Shown piece by piece: positions 12,801-22,919 of a stretch of 64,000 nt of DNA. This DNA comes from Brachypterus glaber (taxonomy: Eukaryota; Arthropoda; Insecta; Coleoptera; Kateretidae), in the NCBI GenBank assembly GCA_958510825.1, contig OY294049.1:3534001-3598000 (forward strand), written 5' to 3'. The translations under genes were made by a program, and so were the position numbers. The notes under the pieces are model-generated. The model was not told the origin of the DNA. It saw only the letters and a list, made by a program, of their open reading frames with translations, and ran no database searches. Within the stretch, counting starts at the first letter, position 1; each line of letters opens with the position of its first letter.

Positions 12801-13585
12801 CGTCTTATACGCTGTCGATAGCGCCACTGACAGAAGCACGAAAATTAGATTCGCATTGGATTTGTACAAGGATATTCTTTTAGACGTAAATTTGTCCTTT
12901 TCGAATCCTTTTAGGAAGTCCACAATGATTGGATACAATCACAGAAATAAGGTAATAACACAAGACACAATCGCTAAAATTTAAAAAAATCGTTCACTGT
13001 AAAAAAAAATGCTGCCAACAAAATATTACATTCCCCTAGGGCCCTGTTACAGGGGATGTAATATTTTGTTGTATCTTACAGTAGGTCTAGGTTCATAAAA
13101 CAAAAAAAGATTTTTTGTAGGAAACGAAAAAAAAAAAAGTTCAAATTTTTTTTGTTCAAAAAAGTTAATTTTTTATCGAATTCGATAAATGAAAAAAAAA
13201 ATGAAAAAAAGTTTTTCAAAAAAAATTTAAAAGTGCCAAAATTACAAAAGGGTTTATGTGCTTACTTTAGCATATTATAATTTTTTTAAGCGGTTGGCTT
13301 ATAAACCCCTTAATGTGTTATTGACGCGTCATGACGTTGGCACATAGATCCCTGAACAACTATCGCCCGAAATTTTCTGATTTTAGCAATTAGACCCTTT
13401 TGAATTTCCACTCTTCATTTATTTTCTGTTTTTAGGAACTCTACACTTGGGATAAGGGTAATCAATTAACGTATCCGGTAAGATATCACGAAATTGGTTA
13501 TAATTATACAGGAAAGGACGAAAAAATAGAAATGGAAAACCCAACCGCATTGATGCAAACTGGCTATACAATATACAACGATTAA
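549..13585 (+). CDS. Olfactomedin-domain protein (gliomedin/colmedin-like), 3' part, five exons
   Basis: Five phase-compatible exons (549-837, 6891-7083, 10168-10429, 12715-12951, 13436-13585) read through to a TAA stop. The first visible exon carries a Cys-rich spacer (LCGPPIQCPECDTKC, then ISRWEV), and the next four form an olfactomedin (OLF) beta-propeller. OLF hallmarks seen are DCVLYAVGKP, YGCWMRDP with a Trp shortly after, a second Cys strand VCGVLYAVDS that would pair with the first Cys, and the C-terminal ELYTWDKG..LTYP..Y strand. Extracellular OLF proteins with a Cys-rich or collagen stalk (gliomedin, C. elegans UNC-122/colmedin) act in cell adhesion and synapse or glial matrix organisation; this role is inferred from family. 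The 5' exons (start codon, signal anchor or signal peptide, any collagen repeats) lie outside the window. Exon 1 must begin at 549 because a TAG precedes it in frame. All four introns (1.5-6 kb, except the 0.5-kb last one) are filled with repeats. Confidence 0.85.
1036..1994 (+). mobile_element. Degenerate Tc1/mariner-like element remnant
   Basis: Flanked by TA on both sides (1034-1035, 1995-1996). The ends are imperfect inverted repeats beginning CAG (CAGTAAAAAAATG at left; reverse complement of the right end CAGAGTAACATCACGG), and both contain AAATCCAGCTACA as an inner inverted block. A frame-broken helix-turn-helix fragment sits inside (1248-1376). About 0.96 kb, so much of a typical 1.3-1.6 kb transposon is lost. 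Confidence 0.5.
1248..1376 (+). pseudogene. Transposase helix-turn-helix remnant
   Basis: Forty-two codons ending in TAA read EAILTARLNNGFSITAIA, then NELDISTNTLCRAKKK, the shape of a homeodomain-like HTH of Tc1/mariner-type transposases (I..L..G.S...IA..L.IS..T). An ATG-started stretch just upstream (MPFKSDLKK) is in a different frame, so the N-terminus is frameshifted. No DDE catalytic part was found downstream. Confidence 0.4.
2138..2250 (+). pseudogene. Possible N-terminal fragment of a transposon recombinase
   Basis: Open frame from ATG 2138: MIKEEYMDCIPSNLSEIANA, then TLDKLTSKSRRVL, after which the reading becomes low-complexity. The 'LTSKSRR' part recalls the start of insect Crypton/KIAA1958-type tyrosine-recombinase ORFs ('L.PKSR+.YE..Y..F'), but the match is short and not provable by eye. 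Confidence 0.2.
2435..4090. other. Intronic AT-rich DNA, no gene
   Basis: Lies in the first visible intron of the olfactomedin gene. It contains two diverged direct copies of a block (about 2980-3040 and 3440-3510) sharing 'AAGGTCA(A/G)ATT(T/C)GGAT(C/T)C' and 'GATAAGAAAAAT'-type text. The copies are part of a dispersed family whose other members (10600, 11300, 29210) read 'GCTGAATCCGAATT(C/T)GAGGTC'. No coding signal seen. Confidence 0.5.
4091..4903. mobile_element. Tc1/mariner-type MITE with nested sequence
   Basis: TA-CAGGGTGTCCGAAAACGC at left and GGGCCACCCTG-TA at right form terminal inverted repeats with a TA target duplication. Longer inner inverted matches include GGGGCGTGTC against GACACGCCCCC. 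Inside is a non-LTR-type 3' tail (AATAAAGTTCTATTCTATTC, 4583-4613). Confidence 0.6.
4583..4613 (+). repeat. Non-LTR retrotransposon-like 3' tail, (TTCTA)n
   Basis: 'AATAAAGTTCTATTCTATTC' followed by further TTCTA units. A second copy of the same tail sits at about 49038-49056. Polyadenylation-like signal plus short tandem tail is typical of some non-LTR retrotransposon ends; no ORF remains. Confidence 0.4.
4915..6290. repeat. Tandem array of about 260-300 bp units
   Basis: Four diverged units (about 4915-5225, 5225-5460, 5745-6010, 6010-6290) share the blocks GGTCGTGTGATGAATTATAA, TTCAAGATTTTTTTAAAAA and GGCGACTT(C/G)GCC. The array is interrupted at about 5463-5740 by a separate insert whose ends read AACCCATTAAG and CTTAATGGGTTT. 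A local satellite or minisatellite in the intron. Confidence 0.75.
6421..6573. mobile_element. PIF/Harbinger-like MITE, TTA target duplication
   Basis: Inverted ends GGGAACGTTCAAGTATTACG and its complement at 6554-6573, each bordered by TTA. The interior has C-rich runs. Relatives are at 12545-12656 (right half, also ending GTTCCC-TTA), 36092-36131 (left end only) and 44021-44246. The superfamily is inferred from the 3-bp TTA and GGG-start TIRs. Confidence 0.6.
6891..7083 (+). CDS. Olfactomedin-like gene, exon 2 of those visible
   Basis: Acceptor TATTTTTCAG ends at 6890 and donor GTAAGT starts at 7084. The split Asp codon G|AT joins exactly to the previous exon. Encodes DCVLYAVGKPVYHKF and the OLF hallmark YGCWMRDP. 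Leaves two bases (AA). Confidence 0.85.
7110..8095. repeat. Hairpin-rich repeat with AAGAAGCATGCTAAGAATAT motifs
   Basis: Multiple self-complementary words (AAGCATGCTT, GAATATTCTTA, TTCTTAGCATG) occur throughout. The outer ends share CCTAAGAAGG / TTCTTAGAAGG, suggesting a foldback element. No ORF is supported; the 7784-7972 reading frame is a by-product of the hairpins. Confidence 0.45.
9060..10015. repeat. Tandem then inverted copies of a dispersed repeat
   Basis: Two direct copies (about 9100-9290 and 9300-9480) share CTGATGTTTAAAC.ATG.CTT, GATATTCTGATTAGG and CAGCTCAAAAATATCAAATT. A reversed copy follows (9925-10010: CCTAATTTCATTTTTTTAGC). A related fragment lies at 33150-33350. Non-coding. 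Confidence 0.55.
10168..10429 (+). CDS. Olfactomedin-like gene, exon 3 of those visible
   Basis: Acceptor CATCTTTGCAG ends at 10167 and donor GTAAGC starts at 10430. The AA|G split Lys codon is restored. Encodes OLF blades with YNGYFFYKERDKNKIIKY (the conserved 'Y+GxLYY...+I++Y' strand pair) and MDFSVDDNGLWAVFA, the conserved 'DlavDe.GLWviYa' strand. Confidence 0.88.
10530..11392. mobile_element. Long inverted-repeat element
   Basis: The left end (TTACACCGGCACACAAAAAA) and right end (GTGTGCCGGTGTTAC) are inverted, and homology runs inward for about 110 bp through GACCGGACCTACCTACCG and GTCCGCTGAATCCGAATTCG. A second nested pair of arms (10690-10800 against 11120-11240) makes the whole insert a double hairpin. 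ORFs over it on both strands are mirror images and not genes. Confidence 0.75.
12190..12700 (+). repeat. GTCY-family (HINE-like) element, diverged and interrupted
   Basis: Starts with TATACTATTCACAGCGCTGC and GAATAGTATTATACGGTAG. Ends with TACTGTGAATAGTATA and GCGTAGCATTACATATCTTC. Between them lie a hairpin-family segment (GTTTCGAAACAATTTATTGC) and the right half of the PIF-like MITE ending at 12656. The 3' part runs directly into the acceptor of olfactomedin exon 12715. Confidence 0.55.
12715..12951 (+). CDS. Olfactomedin-like gene, exon 4 of those visible
   Basis: Acceptor TTTTATTTTAG ends at 12714 and donor GTAATA starts at 12952; both ends are phase 0. Encodes the strand with the second conserved Cys, MFIVCGVLYAVDS, and the 'FALDLY' blade. 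Its acceptor side lies at the edge of a dispersed repeat (see findings). Confidence 0.87.
12999..13084. mobile_element. Short hairpin MITE in intron
   Basis: Arms CAACAAAATATTACATTCCC and GGGGATGTAATATTTTGTTG surround a short CTAGGGCCCTGTTACA loop; outer edges are CACTGTAA and TTACAGTA. About 50 bp after an olfactomedin exon. Confidence 0.65.
13436..13585 (+). CDS. Olfactomedin-like gene, terminal exon
   Basis: Acceptor CTGTTTTTAG ends at 13435. 50 codons including TAA at 13583-13585. Begins with the OLF C-terminal signature ELYTWDKGNQLTYPVRY. A 32-residue polar tail follows, ending in YTIYND. Confidence 0.87.
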   Translation, partial: ELYTWDKGNQLTYPVRYHEIGYNYTGKDEKIEMENPTALMQTGYTIYND

Positions 13586-13728
13586 ACAATTAACTGGATA
13601 ACAGAGACCTGCGATTTTTTTTTCGAATGCTGATTCTGATCATCATTTCTATTTTTTTTTCTTCACTTCATGTTTTTACAAAAAACGACTTCAGTACGTG
13701 GAATTCCGTGTTGAATTAATCCAACCCC

Positions 13729-13734
13729 AATAAA
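13729..13734 (+). promoter_or_regulatory. Candidate polyadenylation signal AATAAA for the olfactomedin gene
   Basis: First AATAAA downstream of the stop codon (144 nt after TAA). It coincides with the outer end of a terminal inverted repeat (AATAAACAATGGTTCGGC) whose partner is at 14590-14613, so the signal may be transposon-derived. Confidence 0.45.
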
Positions 13735-14277
13735 CAATGGTTCGGCGGCCGCCCATCGGCATGCCGTAATAACGGTGGCGGGCCACCGTCGGCAATTTGC
13801 AGCGGCTCACCGTTAATATCAAAATATATATATATAATAGTAGACAAGTGCCTACGGTCAAACGATGATCATTTGCCGATCATATTGCGTATCATTTACC
13901 GACTATTTTAAGATCATTTTTTTTATCATAGTTGATGGTCTAAGGTAAGAAACGTTACCCTGATCAGCTGATTATCATGTAAGCAAATAAGAGATTAAGA
14001 AATATTGCAACCAAGAAGGCTATAAGATGTAATACTCCAGCCATCTAGATTTTAACAGAAATTTTGCACTGCTCTACTACAGAACTGTCCATGATCAATA
14101 AGAAAATCCCTACCAAAATCAATTTTGCATCGTCTTGATCCTTATAAGGATATATTAAAACAAAAAGTTACTGTAGTGAGAGCGTACAATTGGTAGCGCC
14201 ATCTAATGTTGCACAAAAGTGCTACCGTTTATTGTGGCTGACCTGTAATCTGATAAAAAAATGTTTATCTTTAAGGC

Positions 14278-14372
14278 ATATACACGGCTCGCATAACAAG
14301 CATAGTACATAAGAATGCGCACGGCATCGCATTCGTATGTACTATGCTTGTCATGCAAGCCTGTGTATGTAT
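14278..14372. mobile_element. Palindromic MITE (family with 57739-57890)
   Basis: Arms GCATAACAAGCATAGTACAT and GTACTATGCTTGTCATGCAA, with outer TATACACGGCT / AGCCTGTGTATG. The same arm sequence occurs in the element at 57739-57890. Confidence 0.6.
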
Positions 14373-14904
14373 TATACACAACCACTAAAAAAAATTCAAA
14401 ATAGATAATTATGAGTACAAAAATAAATAATCGGCTAAACGGTGGCACAATCGTGATCAATGATCCAAAGTGCGATTGTATGCCGCTGTTAGGTCGTTTG
14501 CCATCATTTTGCCGACCGGCTTTCATACGTTGTTTCAACGTCGGGCTGACGTCAAAAAGCGATGATCATTTGCCAGCACTTTACCTCCCGTGGCCGCCGA
14601 ACGGTTGTTTATTCGAAACGCCTTCATTTTGCAGGTCTATGTATTTTTTCTTCCGGATCGAGGTATTCATTTACTGGGGGCTCACAAAAATTAGTATTTT
14701 AAAAACTAAAAAAAGTAAATAAACAGTTGTAACTAAATACATTTTACTAACCGGTCTGTCATACCAAAAATGTTACTGCATGACCACTTGAAACACGAAA
14801 AACACAAATTGAAAAAAAAATTAAATATATTTTTTTTTCCAAAAATATATATACTGGGGTGTTTCACAGTATATATATATATATTTTTTTTTTTCAAATA
14901 ATTA

Positions 14905-15033
14905 GTTTGGAATGCCCCCCCCCCCAGCGAGATATATTAGCATAGAAATACCTTCAAAATTGTATTTTTGGTGAAAGCGCAATTTTTTTCCTTATGGATG
15001 CCCCCCCCTTAAAATGAAATAAATCCGCCCCTG
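14905..15033 (+). mobile_element. hAT-like element end
   Basis: About 120 bp shared with 40745-40864: CAGCGAGA(T/A)ATATTAGCATA, GAAATACCTTCAAAATT, and terminal AAATAAATCCGCCCCTG. The CCCCTG terminus resembles hAT-type ends. No matching left terminus was identified nearby. Confidence 0.4.
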
Positions 15034-15195
15034 AAGACATCCATACTTATTAATGTACATAGTTTTTCTCGATTTTGTATTCTTATCCTAGACCATTTAT
15101 TGTAAAGTATGTCTGTATGGTAGATAATAAAAATTTTAAACATCTGTTAAAAAATATTTCATATCCAATCCTATTTATTGTAGTCCTTAACTTTT

Positions 15196-15854
15196 AGTCC
15201 GGGATCCCTGGACTCAATTTTAGCCTTTATTACTATCAAACCAATTTTCCGTTAGCTTCATTTTGATGAGACGCCCAACTTTTTCTCTTACAAAAATTCT
15301 CTATTGTGGTAGCTAACAGGGGTAGCAGGGATAAAATATGTTGATTTGACGATTCTGGGTTTTTTTATTAAATCTTAAGAAAATTATTAACATTATTGAA
15401 AAAAATATTTGTCCTACAAAATGTATGGTTTGATCAAAGAGTCCCCTCCTTCCAAAATGTATCGATAACGAGGTCATAAAAAATGATTACTAACTAGCTG
15501 ATTTTTTTTACTGTTGCTTAGTTAATATAATGTGAATTTTTGTAAATCAATAAATCAGAATATGGAACTTTAACTGCATGTTGGAAGGAGGGGACTATTT
15601 GATCAAACCATACATTTTGTAGGACAAATATTTTTTTCAATAATTTTCTTAAGATTTAATAAAAAACCCACAGTTAGTAATAAATTTTTGAGAATCTTCA
15701 AATCGACATATTTTATCCTTGCTACCCCTGTTAGCTACCACAATCGAGAATGTTCGTATGGGAAATTGTTGGGCGTCTCATCGAAATGAAGGGACTCACG
15801 GAAAATTGGTTTGATAGTAATAAAGGCTAAAAATGGGTCCAGGGATCCCGGACT
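15196..15854. mobile_element. Foldback element, about 660 bp
   Basis: Inverted arms of about 250 bp start AGTCCGGGATCCCTGGAC at left and end GTCCAGGGATCCCGGACT at right. Inner pairs include GGGGTAGCAGGGATAAAATA / TATTTTATCCTTGCTACCCC and TCCTACAAAATGTATGGTTT / its complement. No coding capacity. Confidence 0.8.
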
Positions 15855-15954
15855 ATTCACATCAGAGGAGTGTTATACGTCTACTTCGGACCCCGAAAAA
15901 GAAAAAACTCAAATTTTGATTTGATTTTCAAAAATATTTGAACCATAATGTGTT

Positions 15955-16100
15955 ATAAATACTTCTAAACAACTTTTAAAAATGTCCGTTCGTCCGTATG
16001 TCACGGTTTCTTGTCCACCCATTACCTCAAGAAAGAATAAATCGTTCGACTTTTTTCCAATGGCAGGCATAGAGGGTCCCATTTACTAATCCATTGATGT
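15955..16100 (+). repeat. GTCY-family fragment
   Basis: Contains GTCCGTTCGTCCGTATGTCA and 'AAGAATAAATCGTTCGAC', the same order of words as the central part of the copy at 30240-30320. Truncated. Confidence 0.4.
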
Positions 16101-16781
16101 GAACTAAATTAGCATGACCCGCTTGGGCCTTAACTAAAATTAATATATTAAGTTAGGTACTTATTAAAAAATTACATGTTATTGCTGGTAGAATACAAAT
16201 AGAAACGCGGATGTAGACAAAACTTCTACAAGAAGTGCTGAAGAATTACGAATGTTCGTGCCGCCAGGAATTCTACAAAACTTTATAATACTTCTTTTAC
16301 ACTTCGCAAACACGTTGTTTTAAGTTTTACTATAGGGATTTATAATATATGCATACGCGATATCGTAGATAAACCTTTTATAAAAGTTTCACGGTAGTTG
16401 CGTTGAGAAATCACAATGTAGCCTTTTTTTTATACATTGTTATCACAGAAAAACGTTTTATAAAAGTTGCATAGTGTTTGCGCTGAGAAGTCACAATGTA
16501 GCCCTTTTTAAGAATTGTTCAGGATATCTGCAACGTCACGTGTTTAGTGGTATGTTTATAGGAACTCTTTGTCATATTTTATGATGATAACCTTTTAACA
16601 TTTCGAACCCTATTTCAAATACACCGTGTATAAATGATAGATTATAATTTATTATTTATTTGTGTACAGGTCTATAGAAAGAACCTTATTTTCGCATGCG
16701 TGCGATTACCACAAGTAAAATACTGAAAACGTGACATCATGCGTACGTTTCTCCTTATTTCATTGGTTTATAATAATCAGA

Positions 16782-17764
16782 GCCCGCCCTATAAAAAGAT
16801 TCGGATTCAAACAGATTGAAAATAAAATCTAACTGTTTAAATTTGTTTGAATCCGTTTATGGAATCCCATTTGCGAATTAAAAAGGATTAAAAATATTTT
16901 AATTTTGATCTGTTTAAATACGAATCAATTCGCAAAAAAAAACGGATTCAAACAGGTTCATACAGATATGAGAAATTGAAAGGCATATGTGAAGACCTTT
17001 ATGTAGGTGTAGCATAAAAAGTTGCCGAGTCCGTGGTTTAAAGAAGCCCGGCAAAGCATCCTATCGATTGAAAATCGTATAATATGTATACAATTTCCTT
17101 TCGGTAATTTACTTTACATACATCATCTAGATAAGCTTATATCGACTTTTTTGACGCAAACGTCGGTGAGAAGCAATTCAAAATTTTAATACGCATTGGG
17201 CGAATTAAAACGGATTAAAAATATTTTATTTAAATCTGTTTGAATCCGAATCAATTCGCTAATTGAAAATGACTTTTCAATTTGCAAAAATGGATTCAAA
17301 CAGGTTCAAATGAATTAAATCAGATACGCATCTGCAAATAGTTGCTAATCGAAAATGATATTCTGCATATGCGAATAAAAATGAATTTAAAAATGTTACG
17401 CATTTGCAAATAGTATCTAATTAAACATGATATTCCGCATATGCGAATAGAAACGAATTAAAACATGTTACGCATATGCAAATAATAGTAGTAGTACTAG
17501 ATCTAATTAAAAATTATATTCCGCATATGCGAATAGAAACGAATTAAAATATGTTACGCATTTGGAAATAGAAACGAATTAAAACATGATATTCCGCATA
17601 TGCAAATTAAAACGAATTAAATTTAAATAGCAAATGCAAATTAAAACGTGAACTATTTGAAACGGATTAATATTGATAATTTGCTGCAAAAAGAAATAAT
17701 TCAAACGGGTTAAAAATATTTTATTTTTTATCCGTTTGAATCTGAATTTTTTTATAGGACGGGG
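16782..17764. mobile_element. Element with TIR GCCCGTCCTATAAAAA and internal satellite
   Basis: Left end GCCCGCCCTATAAAAAGAT and right end TTTTTTTATAGGACGGGG are inverted, followed inward by GGATTCAAACAG / CCGTTTGAATC blocks. The interior is built of degenerate repeats of GATTCAAACAGGTTCA and GCATATGCGAATAGAAACGA words (densest at 17330-17640). A MITE carrying a satellite-like core. Confidence 0.65.
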
Positions 17765-17770
17765 ATATGG

Positions 17771-18225
17771 ATCTATGGAGAAGCTAAGAGTCATCTTTTG
17801 TCATCATTTTTGACTTTTATCAAAGGTACACTGGCGTTGCGTCGTTGCAGGCGACTAGCACTCGCTTCTAATCAGTGCTAAATTTATGCTACGCTCATGA
17901 ACAAACCAAGAGGATATGCTAATAATACATATGGAAATAAGTCGAAATATTTATAAAAAAAAACACTTTATTAAGCGTCCATTACAAAATTTACATCGAC
18001 TATAGACATTACAGTCTCAATTTGAGCGAAAAAAAAAAATATATCATATATAATACTGGCATACATTTTGTTAAATAAATTAAAAAAAAAACTTAAAAAT
18101 AAAAACCTATTTGTGCAAAAAAATAATATTGTAATGAATACCTAGTATAAATGCATTAAATATTTTAAAAACAAGTAACAAATAACTTTTAAAATAAAAA
18201 CAAGCCTTAAATTATAAATAAAACA
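17771..18225. other. Gene-free AT-rich stretch
   Basis: No ORF, RNA gene or clear repeat boundary recognised; simple A/T runs dominate. Confidence 0.4.
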
Positions 18226-18229
18226 ATGA

Positions 18230-18840
18230 CATCGCGTATAAACTCCGCGCATTATCTATCTGAGTTGATGGTCATTTGTTTCTTGTTATTTGGTTGGCAG
18301 AATATATTTAGTTCCTTATGTAAGGTTTTCATCTTGTTTAAAATTTATTGTCAATCAAGACATTATTTTGACATTTATAAAAAAATCCAAATAATTTGCT
18401 TTAGCAAGAAGAAATAACAAGAAAAGTGCATAAAAAGAAAACTAAAGCATCAATCTATAAACATTTTGTTTAAATGAAGTAATATAATGCAGTGCTCTAT
18501 AAATTTTTGAAGTAAACATTATAACAGAGAATTTTTTGGTTAAAATAATACTGGTCCGTAATTTAATTCAGGTAAGGTTAAATTTAAGTTTATAATAGCA
18601 CTGTATGAATAAAAACTTACTTTTATTATAATTTTGAACAAAGTTTTACTTTTTAAACAGATTTTGGTATTATTTGTAAGACGTAAAATGACAGTCAATT
18701 TAACCTAAATGTTAAAAATTATCAAAAGCACAATGGGCTACAAAAATATTACTAAAAGTCATTTTTAAACCACTAATCATAGCTTCCTTGATCCAATTTG
18801 TTACTCAGATAGATAATGCGCCGAGTATAGACTCGCACTC
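18230..18840. mobile_element. Inverted-repeat element
   Basis: Left arm contains CGCATTATCTATCTGAGTTG; right arm contains TACTCAGATAGATAATGCGC and GAGTATAGACTCG against GTATAAACTCCGCG. Interior A/T-rich without ORF. Confidence 0.55.
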
Positions 18841-19226
18841 TAAACTCATGGGCACGATATAAAAGTAGTGCGCATTTAGCATTTTACTTTATTCTAACTT
18901 ATTCTCATGACTTAAAAGTGATGACTACTGTTCTGACTGAGTCTGGTTATGACCCACATGAAAGAAAATGGTAAAAAACAACTCAAATAGAAAGCTATAA
19001 CCCACTTTGCACTTAGCTGGTTTGATATAATTCTTATTTATAAATATTGAACAAACAAATAAGCAAATACAAATTGAGTAAAAAGCCAGACAAATGCAAA
19101 GTGGGTTAGGCCGTTCTGATTCTGGTATTTTAATTGTTTTCTTGAATTAAAAATTCCAGAATAGCATTCAGAATATCTACTTTTATAAAGTCTGATATAT
19201 CTACTTTCATGTTTAACCAAAAAATC

Positions 19227-19729
19227 GATTTTCGGTTCCTTGCTCTGTACATGATGACTAATAACTTATACAAAGTACAATTAATTATTCCAATTAGTTT
19301 ACAAGTTACTTTGCACTGGAATAATTAGTTTTATCCAATACATACAGATAATAAGACAATTACCAACTTAATTTTAAATAGATAAACTCAATAATAACCC
19401 CCCCGCATGGCTTTTACTTCATTGAGTGGATAATTATTTATTTTACCCACTCAACTGTCACTTGTCAAATTATTTTTTTGTAAATGTCATTAAAATTTTT
19501 AATAAAAATATGAATTCTTAAGCTATTTATTGGATAAAACCTTGTATGGCACTCATGGGTAAACCGATATTGCCCTCTCGAAAATTAACCTGCTTGGCTG
19601 ACACCTCGCAGGTTAATTTTCTCATGGGCAATATCTTACTTTACCCACTAGTACCATAAATAACTATTAACATCCAAATGTTATCAGTTACCATGTACAG
19701 AGTTGATAAGTGCAAGGAACCGAAAATCT
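19227..19729. mobile_element. Inverted-repeat element with inner hairpin
   Basis: Ends GATTTTCGGTTCCTTGCTCT and AGTGCAAGGAACCGAAAATC class inverted repeats, then TGTACATG / CATGTACA. The inner palindrome at 19556-19640 pairs ATTGCCCTCTCGAAAATTAA with TTAATTTTCTCATGGGCAAT. Confidence 0.65.
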
Positions 19730-19734
19730 ATTGT

Positions 19735-21235
19735 TTGGAGGTAAGAGGTTAAGAAAGTAACACGACATAATCATCAAAAAAACGGTTAGTTTAATATTTT
19801 TTTAAATATTAAAATATTTTTAAGCTTAAGCTTGAATTTATTTAAATAAAATGACATTATATGGTACACATTATACAACTTTATATTATTTGAATAACTG
19901 GACGTACATACAATGTACATAATATTTTTTTTATACAGTGTATTTCAAATGGAAAACTTTTTGTTCCAGAAGATCTTTGCATATTATAATATTACTTACA
20001 TTTATTTTTATTACTTATTTACCTACAAATATATTGTTTGGGATATTTCAAATCTTTATAATATATTTTTTTTTAATTTGAACCACACTGTATATGTTCT
20101 TAAGTATGAGGTAAATTACAGAACAATAAAAACTAAATATCACAGCATAATAATGCAAAAATTAATTCTAAAAAAGTGAAATAGATTAAATAGAATATTT
20201 AAAACGAGGAGTGAACTAATACAAAATATTTTTACACGGACTGCCGCACTTTTTGTATGACTTGCGAGATGTATGACATAAAAAAATCCAAGATTTTAAA
20301 TAGGTTTCTAAAAAATATTAGAAATTTTGTGGAAAATTGAAGATTTTCAAAAATTTTAAAATTTTTTAAAGAATTTCGATAGTGAATCACCCCTCGATTT
20401 AAACGTAAATAAATTTTGATCATATTTGTCAACAAAATTCACCTAAAATTTACTCTTAGAAATCTAGCAAACAATGTATTAATCAGTAACAATAACAATT
20501 CAACAATCCAAAAAGGCAAAAGCGAAGGCAACTTCATAGTAGTTAACAGTATACAGTACAAACACACATCTTTCGCAATAACTCACTCGCATTGTGCATT
20601 TTACGTTTAGCTTGTATAATTTTACAAAAAGCTTGAGATCGAAAACTGAGCAAAAGCTTATCAGGGTCATTCTTTTAAGAAGAATAATAATATAAGTCGA
20701 TTTTTTACTATGCGGTATTGTGCCTCTCACTTGCACGCATCCTGCCTTACGACACTTTAGCCGCTGAGTTAAGACGTCGCTAACGCATCCATGAAAATCG
20801 GGGTATAAATATTTTCTCAAGAATGTTCTAAATACGATAATAGTACATAAAACATATATGTATATCTAAAATACAAAGCAGATTTCATTGCCATCTGTTT
20901 TATAGATTTTTTTTGTATTTTTTTCGCAAAAATATATATTGCCCCCACCTTTTAACTATTCTTTGAGAATGACCCCTGAAATGCATAGTTTCTTATAGTC
21001 TATCAATTTAAAAATCCAGAAATACTAAAAATATAAATACTACAATTAAAATAACTTTTAAGTAATCACCAATACAATTTTTGAATAGACTATAATAATA
21101 TAGATTTATATTTATTTGTGTCATTAACAGGCATTTCTATATTCATCTTTTATTTAAATAAAAATAAAAAAGAAAGTCATTATATAGAATATACAGTACT
21201 GTACATGAGATCTCCTCATAATAATGTTTACATTA
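19735..21235. other. Gene-free AT-rich stretch
   Basis: No protein family recognised in any frame. Short open frames at 19913-20179 and 20500-20820 have low-complexity or unstructured translations. No clear repeat boundaries. Confidence 0.4.
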
Positions 21236-21239
21236 ACTT

Positions 21240-21865
21240 TTGAACGAGTTGATATATCGACTTCAAATTTAGAAGTATCAAATATATGCTAAAAGATAGT
21301 TTGTCTTATTTAAGACAAACTATCTTTTAGCATATATTTGATACTTTCAGCTCTTAAAATGTGGGCAGGGGAATGGGGGACATTTTTTTAAACGGAAAGG
21401 GGGTCGTGTAATATATTATTTTAAAGCTTGTGAAATTCTCGTTCTCCATTTTTTAGTTAAAAAAAAATGGGTTTAAAATAGGGTTGAAATAGGGTATTTT
21501 TGTCAAAATTTCTCTAACAAAATCAGTTTACTAAATAAAAATGACTAATTTCATGACGAAAAAACGTAAATTATAATTTAAAATAATTTTAATTGACATA
21601 AATTTACAAAAAAAAAAAAAACTTTTAAAAATCGGATTTTATAACACAAAAAATTGAAAAAAATTTAACCTTAAAAAAATTGTTTAAAAAACTAAAAAAT
21701 ATACAGTCCAATAGAGAATTTTATTTGCTTTACAGTGATGTATCACACGACCCACCTTTCCATTTAAAAAAATATCCTCCCCATGCCCCCCTGCCCACAT
21801 TTTACGAGTTGAAAGTATCAAATATATGCTAGATAGTTTAATTTGTCTTATTTAAAAGTTCTAAA
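21240..21865. mobile_element. Inverted-repeat element with extra inner hairpin
   Basis: 'AAGTATCAAATATATGCTA' occurs at the left (21278), inverted just inside (21332-21352) and again at the right (21807). Deeper arms pair AATGTGGGCAGGGG with CCCCTGCCCACATT and GGGTCGTGTAA with the CACACGACCC region. Confidence 0.6.
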
Positions 21866-22919
21866 TTTACAAGTACTACATGTAATACATAAAAAATTGC
21901 TTTAAAAAAATTACATTCGAATTGAAAGCAAGACAATGATTTAAAAAATAAGCAGCTAGGTTTTTTAGTAATAAATTCTATATGAAACACCTGCAAGACA
22001 TAATATGTTATATTTCAATATAAAATATTTAGAAAAATTGAGCATATATTTTTTAAATAATTTGTTGATATGAAAGATACGGTTTTTAAACAAGATATGA
22101 ATATTTTTCTATATATAATTTTATATAAAAATTTTGACTAAAGTTTAGAAAAATATATTCAAAAACTTTGTTTATTTTTTTTTGGCTTTAAAATGAGGTG
22201 TTACGTTAATAACTTCCCATTTTAAGAAATTATTTGTCATATATTTCTCATATTATGATATATCAAAGAAAAAAACGTTGGTAATGTGACATGTCATGTC
22301 ATATAGTAATCTATCACACTTATCCTAAACTCAAATTCATTTTAAGTGACTTTTGAAATGGAAATTAATAGACTATATATGTTATATATGCGGTCAAATG
22401 ATATGAACAAAATTTATATAAAATTAGCTGAAACACTATAAAATAAAGACTATTAAAACGACTGATAATTTCTGAGAAATAAAGTCCATTACTCTCGATG
22501 GTTTTATAATATGTAGACATCCTACTAACATAATTAATCATGGATTTGCATTGGCAAGTCACTTAAACTTAATTTGTGTTCAGGGTCAGTGTGCTATGCT
22601 AATGTTTTGGATATCTCCATGGGAGAAACTTGAAATTAAACATAAAAACCTTTAGAGCCTAAAGTTTAGGCATTAGGTATGATATATTTCTACAACAAAA
22701 GCTTATTAAGCTTATCAATATGCTAACGCGTCATATACGACGAGTTCTGATAAATAAATTAAAAGCATTCGAAACTATTTTTTTTTTAATAAATTTAACA
22801 GCCTTCTTAATAAGATAAATAAAACATAAATCCTTTTCAAGCATGCAACCAAGCTAGTCAAGTTCTATCGTGCGCTCTCTCCCACTCTATGATTATGAAC
22901 AAAGTGGGAAGGACATATG

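Larger units (their letters stand above)
13729..14613. mobile_element. GC-rich-TIR element with nested palindrome
   Basis: Left end AATAAACAATGGTTCGGCGG and right end GGCCGCCGAACGGTTGTTTA are inverted. It contains further GATCATTTGCCGATCAT words and a nested 95-bp palindrome (14278-14372). A short palindromic relative (ACAATGGTTCGTCAGCCGCC) sits at 45521-45640. Confidence 0.6.
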
